Of a DNA stretch of 51,813 bases, positions 10,568 through 19,569 are shown piece after piece. The number at the start of each line of letters is the position of its first letter. Within the stretch, counting starts at the first letter, position 1. The DNA lies in contig JABDRN010000074.1 of NCBI GenBank assembly GCA_013041745.1, positions 1 through 51,813 on the forward strand. The letters run 5' to 3'. The notes beneath the pieces were generated by a model. The model made no database searches. It saw only the letters and a list, made by a program, of their open reading frames with translations, and was not told where the DNA came from. A program made the position numbers and the translations under genes. The stretch comes from Gammaproteobacteria bacterium (GTDB lineage: Bacteria; Pseudomonadota; Gammaproteobacteria; SZUA-229).

Positions 10568-10775
10568 AACTCTCTCTCAACACATAGTGACACGTATGTT
10601 GGCCTTTACCTTGCCAATTAGTGAGCAATCTTTCAAGTAAATCTTGCATCAAACATCAAAAATATAATTATTTACACTAGACCATAGCGCAAAGACAAAA
10701 TTCATGCAGGAATTAGGCAAAGGTTTCAAAAAAAATTGATGTATTTGCCCTTATTTCGGCCGATTTCAGCTAAAA

Positions 10776-10790
10776 CAGGGCGAAACCCTG
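10776..10790. terminator. Weak hairpin below clpP
   Basis: CAGGG / CCCTG with a 5-base loop sits in an A-run on the left and CTTTTT on the right. It gives short U-tracts on either strand. It is 40 bases below the clpP stop and is probably an attenuator or partial terminator before clpX. Confidence 0.5.
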
Positions 10791-10829
10791 CTTTTTGAAT
10801 CAAAAAGGAAGATCAAAAGCTTGAATTGA

Positions 10830-11456
10830 CTATTTTCGTATTTTTAACACTTCGTCGATAAGGCCATATTCGGCTGCGGTTTCCGCACCCATGAAATTAT
10901 CCCGTTCGGTGTCATTATCAATCGTCTCAATACTCTGGCCGGTATGATGAGCCAGTAATTGATTCAGTTGTTCACGGATCTTTAAGATCTCTTTCGCATG
11001 GATATCGATATCCGACGCCTGCCCCTGAAAGCCGCCTAATGGCTGGTGGATCATGACGCGAGAATGCGGCAAAGAAAAACGCTTACCCTTTTCACCCGCC
11101 GCCAGTAGAACCGCACCCATACTTGCAGCCTGGCCGACACATAGAGTACTGATATGCGGCTTGATAAATTGCATGGTATCGTAGATCGCCAGTCCCGCGG
11201 TTACCGAGCCGCCCGGCGAATTTATGTACAGAGAAATGTCTTTATCAGGGTTCTCCGACTCCAGAAACAGCAGCTGCGCAACGACCAGGTTAGCCATATG
11301 ATCTTCGATTGGACCCACGATAAATATCACACGTTCTTTGAGCAAGCGTGAGTAGATATCGAATGAGCGTTCACCGCGCGGTGTCTGCTCGATAACCATC
11401 GGTACCAGGTTTAATGACTGCGTATCTAATGCACCGTTAGAATTATTATTGATCAT
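10830..11456 (-). CDS. clpP: ATP-dependent Clp protease proteolytic subunit ClpP
   Basis: ClpP is the 14-mer serine peptidase partnered by ClpX. It is 208 aa long. The catalytic triad is Ser112 ([11 protein letters not shown]), His137 (SRVMIHQP) and Asp186 (TERDNFM). The N-terminus [24 protein letters not shown] is the usual propeptide-containing form. It follows tig by 78 bases in the same direction, the conserved tig-clpP-clpX order. Confidence 0.98.
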   Translation of the reverse strand: MINNNSNGALDTQSLNLVPMVIEQTPRGERSFDIYSRLLKERVIFIVGPIEDHMANLVVAQLLFLESENPDKDISLYINSPGGSVTAGLAIYDTMQFIKPHISTLCVGQAASMGAVLLAAGEKGKRFSLPHSRVMIHQPLGGFQGQASDIDIHAKEILKIREQLNQLLAHHTGQSIETIDNDTERDNFMGAETAAEYGLIDEVLKIRK

Positions 11457-11534
11457 AGTTTTTCAGCCGTTGTGTTTATAACCGTTGATAATGGAATTTG
11501 AAGTATAGCCTTATTTACCAGATAACAGGCTAGA

Positions 11535-12821
11535 TTATTTTGATTCCGGGTTCATGACTTCATCAAAAGTACTGCTATTGACAGCCACTTTAGCCTGATC
11601 CACTATCCAGTCGACCACTTTATCTTCCATGACCAATGTTTGAACGCCACTCAACAGTTCCTGGTTACCCATATAATAACGGACAAATTCATCAGGATCA
11701 TCGTAATCCTGCGCCATTTCTTCGATACGCGCTTTTATCATGTCCGCATCGATATTGAGTGATGACATCTTGGCGACTTCCGCCAGGATAAGACCGAGCT
11801 GAACACGGCGTTTTGCATCATCCATAAAAGCATCGACGGTCAGGGTACTGCCGGGGGTCTGCACTTCGGTCTGTTTTTTCAGCGTCTCAGCTTCCTGTGT
11901 GACTACTGCTGCAGGCACATCGATCGGGTTAGCCGCAATCAGTGCATCCATGACATTTGTCTTCAGTACAGAACTTAGTTTCCTGCCCAGTTCACGTTCC
12001 ATATTAGCCTTGATGTCAGTCATCAACTGCTCGGTATCACCACTTTCCACACCGAACGCTTTTGCAAACTCTTCATCGATCTCAGGCAGTTTTGGTTCTT
12101 CCACTTTTTTCACGGTAACCGCGAATTCTGCTTCTTTACCCGCTAGCTCTTTAGCTGCGTAGTCTTCCGGGAAAGGGACTTTAAAAGTCGTTTCATCAGA
12201 TGCTTTCAAGCCGGTCAGCTTTTCTTCAAAGCCAGGAATCATCTGGCCGGCACCAAGAACCATTGGCATATCATTCGCACTTCCGCCATCGAACTTTTCG
12301 CCATCAACTGTGCCGATAAAATCGATACTTATCCGGTCGCCATCAGTAGACGCACGGTCAACCTCTGTCCAGTCCATCTTTTGTTTACGCAGGATATCGA
12401 TCATCTTGTCAACATCAGCGTCCTCAACCGCAGCCTCAATCTTCTCGATGGCCAGATCGCTGATCGGGCTCAGCGCAACTTCAGGATAAACCTCAAAAGT
12501 CGCTGTATATTCCATCACCTGGCCAAGCACCAGGTCCTCAGCGTGTATTACCGGATCACCCGCCGGGTTCAGGTTTTCCTGGGTAAGTGCTTCGCGAAAT
12601 GAACTCTGCATTAATTCGCCAGCAACTTCCTGCAATACTGTTCCAGAATATTTTTGCTTGACGACTTTAAGGGGAACCTTACCAGGACGAAAACCATCCA
12701 TCTTGACTGTATTTTTTATCGAATTCAGTCGATTGTTCACTTCCATCTCGACGGTCTCTGCAGGTACCTGAATGGTCAACTTACGCTCTAAACCCTCACC
12801 TGCTTCAACTGAAACTTGCAT
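11535..12821 (-). CDS. tig: Trigger factor (ribosome-associated chaperone)
   Basis: Trigger factor is the first chaperone met by nascent chains at the ribosome exit. The 428 aa begin with the ribosome-binding domain carrying the signature GFRPGKVPLKVVKQKY. An FKBP-type peptidyl-prolyl isomerase domain (about residues 160-245) reads DRISIDFIGTVDGEKFDGG ... MIPGFEEKL. A C-terminal helical chaperone domain follows. A GAGG ribosome site precedes the ATG. It heads the tig-clpP-clpX-lon block. Confidence 0.97.
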   Translation of the reverse strand: MQVSVEAGEGLERKLTIQVPAETVEMEVNNRLNSIKNTVKMDGFRPGKVPLKVVKQKYSGTVLQEVAGELMQSSFREALTQENLNPAGDPVIHAEDLVLGQVMEYTATFEVYPEVALSPISDLAIEKIEAAVEDADVDKMIDILRKQKMDWTEVDRASTDGDRISIDFIGTVDGEKFDGGSANDMPMVLGAGQMIPGFEEKLTGLKASDETTFKVPFPEDYAAKELAGKEAEFAVTVKKVEEPKLPEIDEEFAKAFGVESGDTEQLMTDIKANMERELGRKLSSVLKTNVMDALIAANPIDVPAAVVTQEAETLKKQTEVQTPGSTLTVDAFMDDAKRRVQLGLILAEVAKMSSLNIDADMIKARIEEMAQDYDDPDEFVRYYMGNQELLSGVQTLVMEDKVVDWIVDQAKVAVNSSTFDEVMNPESK

Positions 12822-12875
12822 AATTACCTCGGTAAATAGATCTTTTTTGAGTTCTCATAACTCGTAGAAAAAAAC

Positions 12876-12960
<85 letters not shown>

Positions 12961-13130
12961 ATAAGATGTTGATATTAACAAAAATATGCCGATTAAGCCT
13001 GCAAAACCTGTCTCCACTATGGTTTTGCAACCAAACATATATTGTTAAGCAGGAGCTTTCAGCCCCTGTAATAGCAATCGAGCGAACAGCTACTCGCTGT
13101 CCGCTCTTCAGAGAACCTCGTTCTCATGTA

Positions 13131-13207
13131 TGGGGTGGACGATGGGGCTCGAACCCACGACGACCGGAATCACAATCCGGGACTCTACCAACTGAGCTAC
13201 GTCCACC
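13131..13207 (-). tRNA. tRNA-His (GTG)
   Basis: The acceptor GGTGGAC with CCACC gives the histidine-type extra G-C pair. The anticodon region GATTGTGATTC holds GTG, the T-arm is GTGGGTTCGAGCCCC, and CCA is encoded. It is 77 nt long. Confidence 0.98.
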
Positions 13208-13235
13208 ATAATTCTTTCATATGCTGGCGCTTGTT

Positions 13236-13312
13236 TGGTACGCCTGGCAGGATTCGAACCTGCTACCCTCGGCTTAGAAGGCCGATGCTCTATCCAAGTG
13301 AGCTACAGGCGC
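13236..13312 (-). tRNA. tRNA-Arg (TCT)
   Basis: The acceptor GCGCCTG / CAGGCGT closes with a G-U first pair. The anticodon loop CTTCTAA holds TCT, the T-arm is GCAGGTTCGAATCCTGC, and CCA is encoded. It is 77 nt long. Confidence 0.97.
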
Positions 13313-13378
13313 AGAATTTTAAACCTGAAACATATATTCTCATCAGTATCAGAAATACCACTGATGATACAAATAAAA

Positions 13379-13619
13379 TGGTCGGGGTAGAGAGATTACT
13401 CCGGGCTTCCTCGGCAATTGCTCCTGCATTGCTCTACTGCCTACATCCATGTAGGCATGCCCTGCGCCCTTCGGGCCACGCTTTGCACGTTCAAAATCAC
13501 TCCTGGTGATTTTGAACTCCGGGCTCCTGCCCTACGCCCTTCCGGCCGCGCTTTGCACGTTCAAAACCGCTCCCGGCGATTTTGTCGAACTCAACCGTTC
13601 AAATCTCTCTCCCTGACTA
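13379..13619. repeat. Palindrome-rich repeat element bounded by tRNA-Pro 3'-end copies
   Basis: The left boundary (13379-13397) is an exact 19-base copy of the 3' end of the tRNA-Pro gene at 13678-13754, in the same orientation. The right boundary (about 13598-13619) resembles the same tRNA end in the opposite orientation (AATCTCTCTCCCTGACTA), so the element has imperfect terminal inverted repeats. Inside are the hairpin TGCCTACAT-CC-ATGTAGGCA (13438-13457) and two imperfect tandem units beginning near 13459 and 13530. Each unit holds a CGCCCTTCGGGCC-like hairpin, CGCTTTGCACGTTCAAAA, and a second hairpin; in unit 1 that is a perfect 12-bp stem (13489-13500 / 13506-13517). No transposase is encoded. 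Confidence 0.75.
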
Positions 13620-13677
13620 GCACCACGGTATGATGCCACATATTAGCCACACTTCCATGGTAACCATTTGTAATATT

Positions 13678-13754
13678 TGGTCGGGGTAGAGAGATTCGAA
13701 CTCCCGACATCCTGCTCCCAAAGCAGGCGCGCTACCAGACTGCGCTATACCCCG
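13678..13754 (-). tRNA. tRNA-Pro (TGG)
   Basis: The acceptor is CGGGGTA / TACCCCG, the anticodon loop TTTGGGA (TGG), the T-arm GGGAGTTCGAATCTCTC, and CCA is encoded. It is 77 nt long. Its last 19 bases are duplicated at 13379-13397. Confidence 0.98.
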
Positions 13755-13902
13755 ACACTCCTGAGCCACACGAATCAAGAGGCGGGGAATATTACGCGTT
13801 GCTTAAGCGATGGTCAAGACGCCCGACAGACTATTTGCAGCTTGTGGTAACAGTATTTCGCATGCGAAAATCACGCTCTTTAAGAATAACCGATTATCAG
13901 AT

Positions 13903-14790
13903 ATGTCAGCACAGATCATAGATGGCAAAGCCATAGCCGCAGATGTCAGAAACCAGGTACGACTGGATATCGAGGAACGTCTCAAAAACAAGCAACGTGC
14001 ACCCGGTCTGGCTGTAATACTGGTCGGCCTGGACCCTGCCTCACAGGTCTATGTCAGAAAGAAACGCGAAGCCTGTGATGAAGCCGGCCTTATCTCAAAG
14101 TCGTATGACCTGGATGAGAACACCGACCAGCAAACATTGATGCAACTGATCGAAGAACTGAATAATGATGCCAGCATCGATGGCATCCTGGTCCAGTTAC
14201 CACTACCGGGGCATATCGACGACACGTTGGTGTTAGAGGCGATCCACCCTGATAAGGATGTCGACGGCTTCCATCCCTATAATATCGGACGCCTGGCGCA
14301 GCGCATGCCCGAACTGCGCCCTTGCACGCCGCACGGCGTCATCCATATGCTGGAAACTATCGGTGAAACCTTCAAAGGCAGACATGCGGTCGTCGTTGGC
14401 GCCTCTAATATCGTAGGGCGGCCGATGAACCTGGAATTACTGCTGGCAGGAGCAACGGTTACCGTTACTCACCGCTTCACCAAAGACCTGGAGTCATATG
14501 TAGCCGATGCAGACATCCTCATCGTTGCCGTCGGTAAACCAGGTATCGTAAAAGGGGAATGGGTAAAACCGGGAGCGACTGTGATCGACGTCGGCATCAA
14601 TCGGCTGCCAAACGGCAAACTCACCGGTGATGTAGATTTTGAAGCTGCGGCTGAACGTGCAGCATGGATCACACCTGTGCCCGGCGGGGTCGGCCCGATG
14701 ACCGTCGCCATGCTGATACGCAACACCTTGCAGTCAGCAGAGAAACATGACCTGAATGCTGCCTACCTTGCGGATGAGACTACAGCTTAA
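13903..14790 (+). CDS. folD: Bifunctional methylenetetrahydrofolate dehydrogenase/cyclohydrolase FolD
   Basis: FolD interconverts 5,10-methylene-, methenyl- and 10-formyl-tetrahydrofolate using NADP(H) in the cytoplasm. From the ATG at 13903 it is 295 aa, starting [16 protein letters not shown] as in other FolD proteins. An upstream in-frame ATG at 13810 would add 31 residues with no family match, so I reject it. Signatures are [14 protein letters not shown] with the catalytic Lys, [21 protein letters not shown], the Rossmann motif [13 protein letters not shown], and [12 protein letters not shown]. No strong ribosome site is visible at the chosen start. Its stop overlaps the convergent CBS gene by four bases. 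Confidence 0.95.
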   Translation: MSAQIIDGKAIAADVRNQVRLDIEERLKNKQRAPGLAVILVGLDPASQVYVRKKREACDEAGLISKSYDLDENTDQQTLMQLIEELNNDASIDGILVQLPLPGHIDDTLVLEAIHPDKDVDGFHPYNIGRLAQRMPELRPCTPHGVIHMLETIGETFKGRHAVVVGASNIVGRPMNLELLLAGATVTVTHRFTKDLESYVADADILIVAVGKPGIVKGEWVKPGATVIDVGINRLPNGKLTGDVDFEAAAERAAWITPVPGGVGPMTVAMLIRNTLQSAEKHDLNAAYLADETTA

Positions 14791-15194
14791 AAGTGAACCA
14801 GGCCCTTCAGGACCATATCGGTATAACTGATAATACCGATCACCTTCCTGTTTTCCATGACAGGCGCACGTGAGAGGTGGAATTTTTCAAAATACCGTGC
14901 GCAATAACGTATATCCATATCTGGATCGACCGTCAACAGTGGTTTTGACATGATCTCGTAAACGTTCACCCGATCAGGGGAACGATCTTTTGCCAGTACA
15001 TCTCTGGCGATATCCGAGATCAGCACCATACCGTACTCGTCATCATCATGTCTTTTATCGACGATCAATGATTTGGTTTCGACATGTCGCATGGTGCGCA
15101 AGGCTTCCATCACCGTCACGCGTCCATCGATCATATCGAACTCCGTTTTCATCACATCACGTGCGCGTATAACTTTTCTTTCTGTGCTCATCAT
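14787..15194 (-). CDS. CBS-domain pair protein
   Basis: This is a 135 aa soluble protein made of two CBS motifs (about residues 8-65 and 78-135), forming one Bateman module with no catalytic domain. Motifs include [32 protein letters not shown] and [23 protein letters not shown]. Such modules usually sense adenine nucleotides or S-adenosyl ligands and regulate partners. The start codon overlaps the stop of the PII-like gene by four bases, so the two are translationally coupled. It is the last gene of a run with two DUF1538 membrane proteins, which suggests it modulates them; that is inference. Confidence 0.88.
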   Translation of the reverse strand: MMSTERKVIRARDVMKTEFDMIDGRVTVMEALRTMRHVETKSLIVDKRHDDDEYGMVLISDIARDVLAKDRSPDRVNVYEIMSKPLLTVDPDMDIRYCARYFEKFHLSRAPVMENRKVIGIISYTDMVLKGLVHF

Positions 15195-15541
15195 AATTCA
15201 GTCTCCACTACGTCAACTAATTTTTCTATCTGGTGCGCCACACCAACGGCATCTTCTACATCTATCTGAATCGCAATACCCGTTCCCGGCCGCTCTTCAA
15301 ACTCACCTACCTCGGCAATCTTTTCGATGATATGCCGGCTTAGATGCTCTTCGACCAAGAACAGGAGAACATCACGCTGGGTTTCCAGGGAAAGGCCAAA
15401 GAAGGTTTTTTTCTGTGCCAGGCCTTCGCCACGCGCATTATTTATTACAGTTGCCCCGGTCGCACCCTCTTCTCTAGCCGCATCCATAACAGCCGCCGTT
15501 TTTGAATCCTCTACAAAGGTAAGAATCAATTTAAAATGCAT
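15191..15541 (-). CDS. PII-like signalling protein
   Basis: This 116 aa protein has the ferredoxin-like PII fold pattern. It begins with beta strand MHFKLILTFVED, then helix KTAAVMDAAREEGATGATV. A T-loop region GEGLAQKKTFFGLSLE lacks the usual uridylylated Tyr51. The strand DVLLFLVEE leads to a helix and then the B-loop-like RPGTGIAIQIDVEDAVGV. Canonical PII proteins bind ATP/ADP and 2-oxoglutarate; PII-like proteins such as SbtB control a co-encoded transporter. The ribosome site GGAG precedes the ATG. It lies between two DUF1538 genes (54 bases away) and the CBS gene, with which it overlaps. Confidence 0.85.
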   Translation of the reverse strand: MHFKLILTFVEDSKTAAVMDAAREEGATGATVINNARGEGLAQKKTFFGLSLETQRDVLLFLVEEHLSRHIIEKIAEVGEFEERPGTGIAIQIDVEDAVGVAHQIEKLVDVVETEL

Positions 15542-15595
15542 AATGCATGCTCCTGAACATTTTTACAGATAGTCTATTCATAAGATTTAATATCG

Positions 15596-16441
15596 CTATT
15601 TTGGTTTCACACCTTTTTCACTTTTGGTGTTTGCCGCTTTTTTCTTTACATAATATTCGTCTTTCAATTCTTTCTTTAAGGCACGTGCATCTTTATATTC
15701 AGACAGTTGTGCATAGGCCATAACAGAAATAATCGGGCCTAAACATGTAAATGCAATCAAACCAAAACCATCAAGCAAAGGGCTACGTCCCGGTACTGTT
15801 TCAGCCAGTCCCAACCCTAATGCAGTCACAAGAGGCACTGTAACGGTTGACGTTGTTACACCACCGGAATCATATGCCAGCGGTACAATTGACTTCGGTG
15901 AAAGAAACGTCTGTATAACAACGATAATATAACCAGCAATAATAAAATAATGCATTGGTGCACCAATAACGATTCGATAACAGCCCAAAGACAGGCCAAC
16001 AGCAGCACCGATTGCCACCGCTACTCGTAATCCCCATACACTAATCACACCACCTGAAACTTCATTGGCTTTCATCGCCACGGCAATTAATGCCGGTTCT
16101 GCAATCGCGGTACCCGCACCGACAGCAAACGCAAAAATATAGACCCAGTAATAGTCCTGCCAGTGCAGCTCTCCGACCGTTATGCGTACGCTCTGTAAAA
16201 ATTCCGGGTTGGTTAGTTGCTCGGCCATACTGCGACCGATAGGAAACAGCGCCTGTTCCAGTCCCAACAGAAAAAAAGTGATGCCGACCAGCACATAAAC
16301 CATGCCGGTTAATACTTTCTTCAGGTTTGTTATCCGCTTTCTGATGATCAGGAACTGAAAGCCAAAGATGATGACAGCGATCGGCAAAATATCAAAAAAC
16401 GTCGCCACCAACAGCCCGGGGAAGTCATGTAAGAACTGCAT
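15596..16441 (-). CDS. DUF1538 membrane protein, second subunit (UmpB-like)
   Basis: This is a 281 aa polytopic inner-membrane protein with about seven hydrophobic segments and a basic C-terminal tail (EYYVKKKAANTKSEKG). It shares with its neighbour the motifs AEPALIAVA and [19 protein letters not shown], and LFPIGRSMA matches LFPIGESMA. From memory, a DUF1538 pair from a halophilic Halomonas was reported as a two-component Na+/H+ antiporter (UmpAB); I use that only as a guide. Its ATG overlaps the stop of the upstream paralogue as TGATG, strong evidence that the two are made together and probably form a heteromer. Confidence 0.85.
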   Translation of the reverse strand: MQFLHDFPGLLVATFFDILPIAVIIFGFQFLIIRKRITNLKKVLTGMVYVLVGITFFLLGLEQALFPIGRSMAEQLTNPEFLQSVRITVGELHWQDYYWVYIFAFAVGAGTAIAEPALIAVAMKANEVSGGVISVWGLRVAVAIGAAVGLSLGCYRIVIGAPMHYFIIAGYIIVVIQTFLSPKSIVPLAYDSGGVTTSTVTVPLVTALGLGLAETVPGRSPLLDGFGLIAFTCLGPIISVMAYAQLSEYKDARALKKELKDEYYVKKKAANTKSEKGVKPK

Positions 16442-17175
16442 CAGAGCATCATCCCGTAACCTAGAACGAATACGATGGGAAACAATGAGGCAAAAGCGAT
16501 CAGGCCAAAACCATCCAGCATCGGGTTTCGTCCACTGATGGCTGAAGCCAGGCCAATACCCAGCGCGGTGACCAGCGGTACTGTAATCGTAGAGGTAGTG
16601 ACACCACCTGAATCATAGGCAATACCGATTATCTCATCGGGTGCAAAACTTGTCATCACGATGACCAGTACATAACCGATCATGATGATGTACTGGATAG
16701 ACCAGTTAAGCAGTATACGCAATACCCCCAGCGTTATGGCAAAACCGACAGATAGCGCAACTGTAATCCGCAGGCCATCCGCATAGCGCTCCATGGCATC
16801 TTCACTGGCCTCGATCAGTCCGGCTTCTGCCACCACCTCAGAAGCTTCGTCTGCGACTGCGATAAGTGCCGGTTCTGCGATGGTGGTACCAAAACCGAGT
16901 GCAAATGCGAAGGCCAGCAGCCAGAATACGCTGCCTTTATTGGCAAAGGCATGCGCCATGGACTCACCGATCGGGAACAGCCCCTGTTCCAGGCCAAAGA
17001 TAAAGAAGGTGAGGCCGAGAACGACAAATAACAGACCGGTAAATATCTGCAACAGATTTTCCGGAGCTTCCTGCAAAACCACGATCTGGAAGAAGGCGAT
17101 AACCAGCACGATCGGCAACAGGTCTCTCATACTACCCAGCAACGAGTTCATAAAAAGGCGAAGCGTCTGTTTCAA
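16441..17175 (-). CDS. DUF1538 membrane protein, first subunit (UmpA-like)
   Basis: This is a 244 aa polytopic membrane protein paralogous to its downstream neighbour. It carries [26 protein letters not shown] and [18 protein letters not shown]. An acidic insert ([18 protein letters not shown]) follows the first AEPAL motif and is absent from the partner. The start is uncertain: the frame opens with TTG at 17175 without a clear ribosome site, and the next option is ATG at 17151. It begins 32 bases below tatD, so one transcript may run tatD - DUF1538 - DUF1538 - PII-like - CBS. The likely role is cation or proton transport. Confidence 0.83.
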   Translation of the reverse strand: MKQTLRLFMNSLLGSMRDLLPIVLVIAFFQIVVLQEAPENLLQIFTGLLFVVLGLTFFIFGLEQGLFPIGESMAHAFANKGSVFWLLAFAFALGFGTTIAEPALIAVADEASEVVAEAGLIEASEDAMERYADGLRITVALSVGFAITLGVLRILLNWSIQYIIMIGYVLVIVMTSFAPDEIIGIAYDSGGVTTSTITVPLVTALGIGLASAISGRNPMLDGFGLIAFASLFPIVFVLGYGMML

Positions 17176-17207
17176 ATCAGGTATCTATTTCATATAGAGG
17201 CTGACTA

Positions 17208-18002
17208 TCAGCCAAGATTAAAGAATTCACAGCTATTATTGTAGGCCGCGGTTATTAATTGTTTTTCTTCTATTCCCATATGACGAGCAACAGCGCTGGC
17301 GATATGAGGCAGGTAGCAGGGCTCATTTCGATTCTTCGCCACCGGTTTTTCCTGCAGATCACGCGGCAATAAGTATGGTGCATCCGACTCGATCATTATC
17401 CTGTCCATCGGTATATGTTTCACTGCCTGTTGCAACGACATCCCTCTGCGTTCATCGCAGATCCAGCCGGTCACGCCAATATACATATCTAATGTGACAA
17501 AATCATTAACTTCTTCAATGCTACCAGTAAAACAATGCGCGACCAACTGACCGAGGTCACTGCGGCAGCTTTTTATTATCGAGATAAAATCATCATGCGC
17601 ATCTCGCTGATGCAAGAATACCGGTTTCTGTAGTTCGATGGCAATTTCCAGCTGTGCTTCAAATGCCCGTATCTGTTCCTGCCTGGTTGAAAAATTGCGA
17701 TTAAAATCCAGTCCGCACTCACCGACAGCGACAACGTTTCTATGCCACAGCATCTCACGCATTTCGCTGACAAGATCCTGTGATAGATCACTGGCATGAT
17801 GAGGATGCAGTCCAACTGTCGCATAACAGACCGACTGATACTGCTCAGACAGGGTGATAGCCTGTTCACTATGATAGCTGTCTGTACCTGTCACGATCAG
17901 CTTCTCGACACCTGATTGCTGTGCACGTTCGATAACCTCGGGTAAATCTTTCTTAAACGAGCTGCCTGTTAAATTTACGCCGATATCGATATATTGGGTC
18001 AT
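17208..18002 (-). CDS. tatD: TatD-family metal-dependent 3'-5' exodeoxyribonuclease
   Basis: This is a 264 aa cytoplasmic TIM-barrel hydrolase. It aligns closely with E. coli TatD, a Mg2+-dependent 3'-5' exonuclease implicated in DNA repair and turnover. Motifs in order are YIDIGVNLTGSSFKKD, TVGLHPHHAS, VAVGECGLDFNRNFSTRQEQ, PVFLHQRDAHDDF, VAHCFTGS, GVTGWICDERRG and IMIESDAPYLLPRDL, which include the His, Glu and Asp metal ligands. No Tat translocase genes are nearby. It leads the DUF1538 run on the minus strand. Confidence 0.94.
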   Translation of the reverse strand: MTQYIDIGVNLTGSSFKKDLPEVIERAQQSGVEKLIVTGTDSYHSEQAITLSEQYQSVCYATVGLHPHHASDLSQDLVSEMREMLWHRNVVAVGECGLDFNRNFSTRQEQIRAFEAQLEIAIELQKPVFLHQRDAHDDFISIIKSCRSDLGQLVAHCFTGSIEEVNDFVTLDMYIGVTGWICDERRGMSLQQAVKHIPMDRIMIESDAPYLLPRDLQEKPVAKNRNEPCYLPHIASAVARHMGIEEKQLITAAYNNSCEFFNLG

Positions 18003-18133
18003 ATGAACATTACTGGATATTTTTTCATTTGGAGGAATATAGTAGAAAATTACACATTATGAAAATCTCATATCTATATCGGTTATCATAATCAACGATC
18101 AGCTTTGTAAATGAATCAGCAGAGGTTTTTACG

Positions 18134-18916
18134 ATTTCCAACCAGGTCACTATCGCTGTAGTTTGTTTTTCAAAATTACGCCTGCAGCAGGCGAAAGATC
18201 TCTGTGCTGCAAACGACCTGCCGCTACTGAAAAGCAAAAGCGACTCAGATGACCTGCAATTGATATTCCATGATGACCTGGTCGAATTATATGACCTTCA
18301 GCTTAATACCACTATATCCATCGACTTTCTAAAAGGCGCACTCGCCCATCGCCAGCAGTTTGGTGGCGGCCGAGGCCAGGCGATCGCAAAAGCGATCGGC
18401 ATGAAATCCGGTGTCACACCCAGCGTGCTGGATACCACAGGCGGCATGGCGGGTGACGCTTTTGTTCTCGCCTCGCTTGGTTGCAACATTACGCTGCTGG
18501 AGAGGTCACCGATTATCTTCGCATTGATAGAAGATGCCGTGCAGCGTGCATCATTGAACGAGAGTTTTGCCAGGATACTCGAACAGGGATTCGTTATCGT
18601 TAACCGTGATGCCAGGGAGTACATAAGGGAACAGATAGCAGCAGGAACGCGACAGCCGGATGTGATCTATATCGACCCGATGTATCCGCATAAGAAAAAA
18701 TCCGCACTGGTCAAAAAAGACATGCAGATATTACAGCGCCTGCATGGTGGCGATGACGATGCCGGCGAACTGCTCAATATTGCACTGTCTTATGCAAGAA
18801 AACGTGTCGTGGTAAAACGTCCGATACAGGCGAAGACGATCAGTGAAAAACAACCCAACACCTGCATAAAAAGCAAGAAAACGAGGTTTGATATTTACAC
18901 TATCGAAAAGATGTAA
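18134..18916 (+). CDS. rsmJ: 16S rRNA (guanine1516-N2)-methyltransferase RsmJ, apparent ATT start
   Basis: RsmJ methylates G1516 of 16S rRNA with S-adenosylmethionine. The body carries ALAHRQQFGGGRGQAIAKA, the SAM motif LDTTGGMAGDAFVLASLG, YIDPMYPHKKKSALVKKDM, and KRVVVKRPIQA near the C-terminus. The first conventional start in frame is TTG at 18260, but it would delete about 40 residues that the family has. The frame is open from 18092 and encodes VTIAVVCFSKLRLQQAKDL, which fits the RsmJ N-terminal region. No ATG, GTG or TTG exists between 18092 and 18260. An AGAGG ribosome site at 18121-18125 sits 8 bases before ATT at 18134, giving 260 aa against about 250 in E. coli. Confidence 0.85.
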   Translation: MSNQVTIAVVCFSKLRLQQAKDLCAANDLPLLKSKSDSDDLQLIFHDDLVELYDLQLNTTISIDFLKGALAHRQQFGGGRGQAIAKAIGMKSGVTPSVLDTTGGMAGDAFVLASLGCNITLLERSPIIFALIEDAVQRASLNESFARILEQGFVIVNRDAREYIREQIAAGTRQPDVIYIDPMYPHKKKSALVKKDMQILQRLHGGDDDAGELLNIALSYARKRVVVKRPIQAKTISEKQPNTCIKSKKTRFDIYTIEKM

Positions 18917-19569
18917 CGAAAGCTGAAAATCAAATAATACCTGGCCAGTCGATGCAACAGCAAAAGGATAAAGACGATACCGAATCTCAGAGGGTATCGT
19001 TAGAGGAGTCATCATTAGATAAGCACCACCCTGCCAGCAGGGTGACGTCATCTATGTGCCGAGGACTGTACAACGATATCATGTAGTGCCGGGTATGGCC
19101 GCAGATCAGAAAGCCAATATCGTGCTGGGGGCTTATTTATTTTCATCACGGTCATACGGACCATGCTAAAGAATCACAGCCAGTATGACATCCCCATCTG
19201 GATACTCAGTGTCTTTTTAGCTGTTTCCGCAATAGTCGCTATGCTCGTTATTACCCCGAGGTTTCGCAACCCTGAGCCGGTTTCAGGCCTGCCCAGCAAG
19301 CTGCTGTTCTTTGTAAGTTTCGCCACACTGACATAGAATAAGTATGTTGACGCCCTGAAAGATGCACTACAGAATAACGAGCAGGCCAGATCACTGATCA
19401 TGCGAGATAGCTAGCAGATCGGCAAAGTCCTGGATAAAAAATATTTAAGCCTCAGGCTGAGCTAGCAGTCACTCGGTGCCGGGACAATCATCTCTATAAT
19501 ATTATTCAGCATACAGCACTTTAGCAGCCGTTAAAAATTGCACCATGCCTGATATAAACATGGCGAGTC
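18917..19569. other. 653-base gap without an intact gene
   Basis: Between rsmJ and the convergent yajQ I find no intact gene. A small inverted pair CACCCTGC / GCAGGGTG (19027-19044) lies here, along with the broken reading frame at 19163-19414. The composition looks like decayed coding sequence rather than regulatory DNA. Confidence 0.6.
19163..19414 (+). pseudogene. Possible remnant of a small membrane protein
   Basis: An ATG at 19163 opens a 57-codon frame with a hydrophobic helix (IPIWILSVFLAVSAIVAMLVI), then PRFRNPEPVSG, and stops at TAG (19334-19336). The same frame continues for 25 more codons (KYVDALKDALQNNEQARSL) to the next stop. The ribosome site is weak. It may be a decayed gene or chance; I do not recognise it. 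Confidence 0.25.

Noticed and set aside
13126-13509. A 127-codon plus-strand open frame across the tRNA cluster and repeat element
   Set aside because: It reads antisense through tRNA-His and tRNA-Arg (GARTHDDRNHNPGLYQLSY is the well-known antisense-tRNA pseudo-peptide) and then through hairpin repeats.
13810-13902. N-terminal extension of FolD
   Set aside because: The family starts at MSAQIIDGK; the extra 31 residues have no match and the internal ATG fits the usual length.
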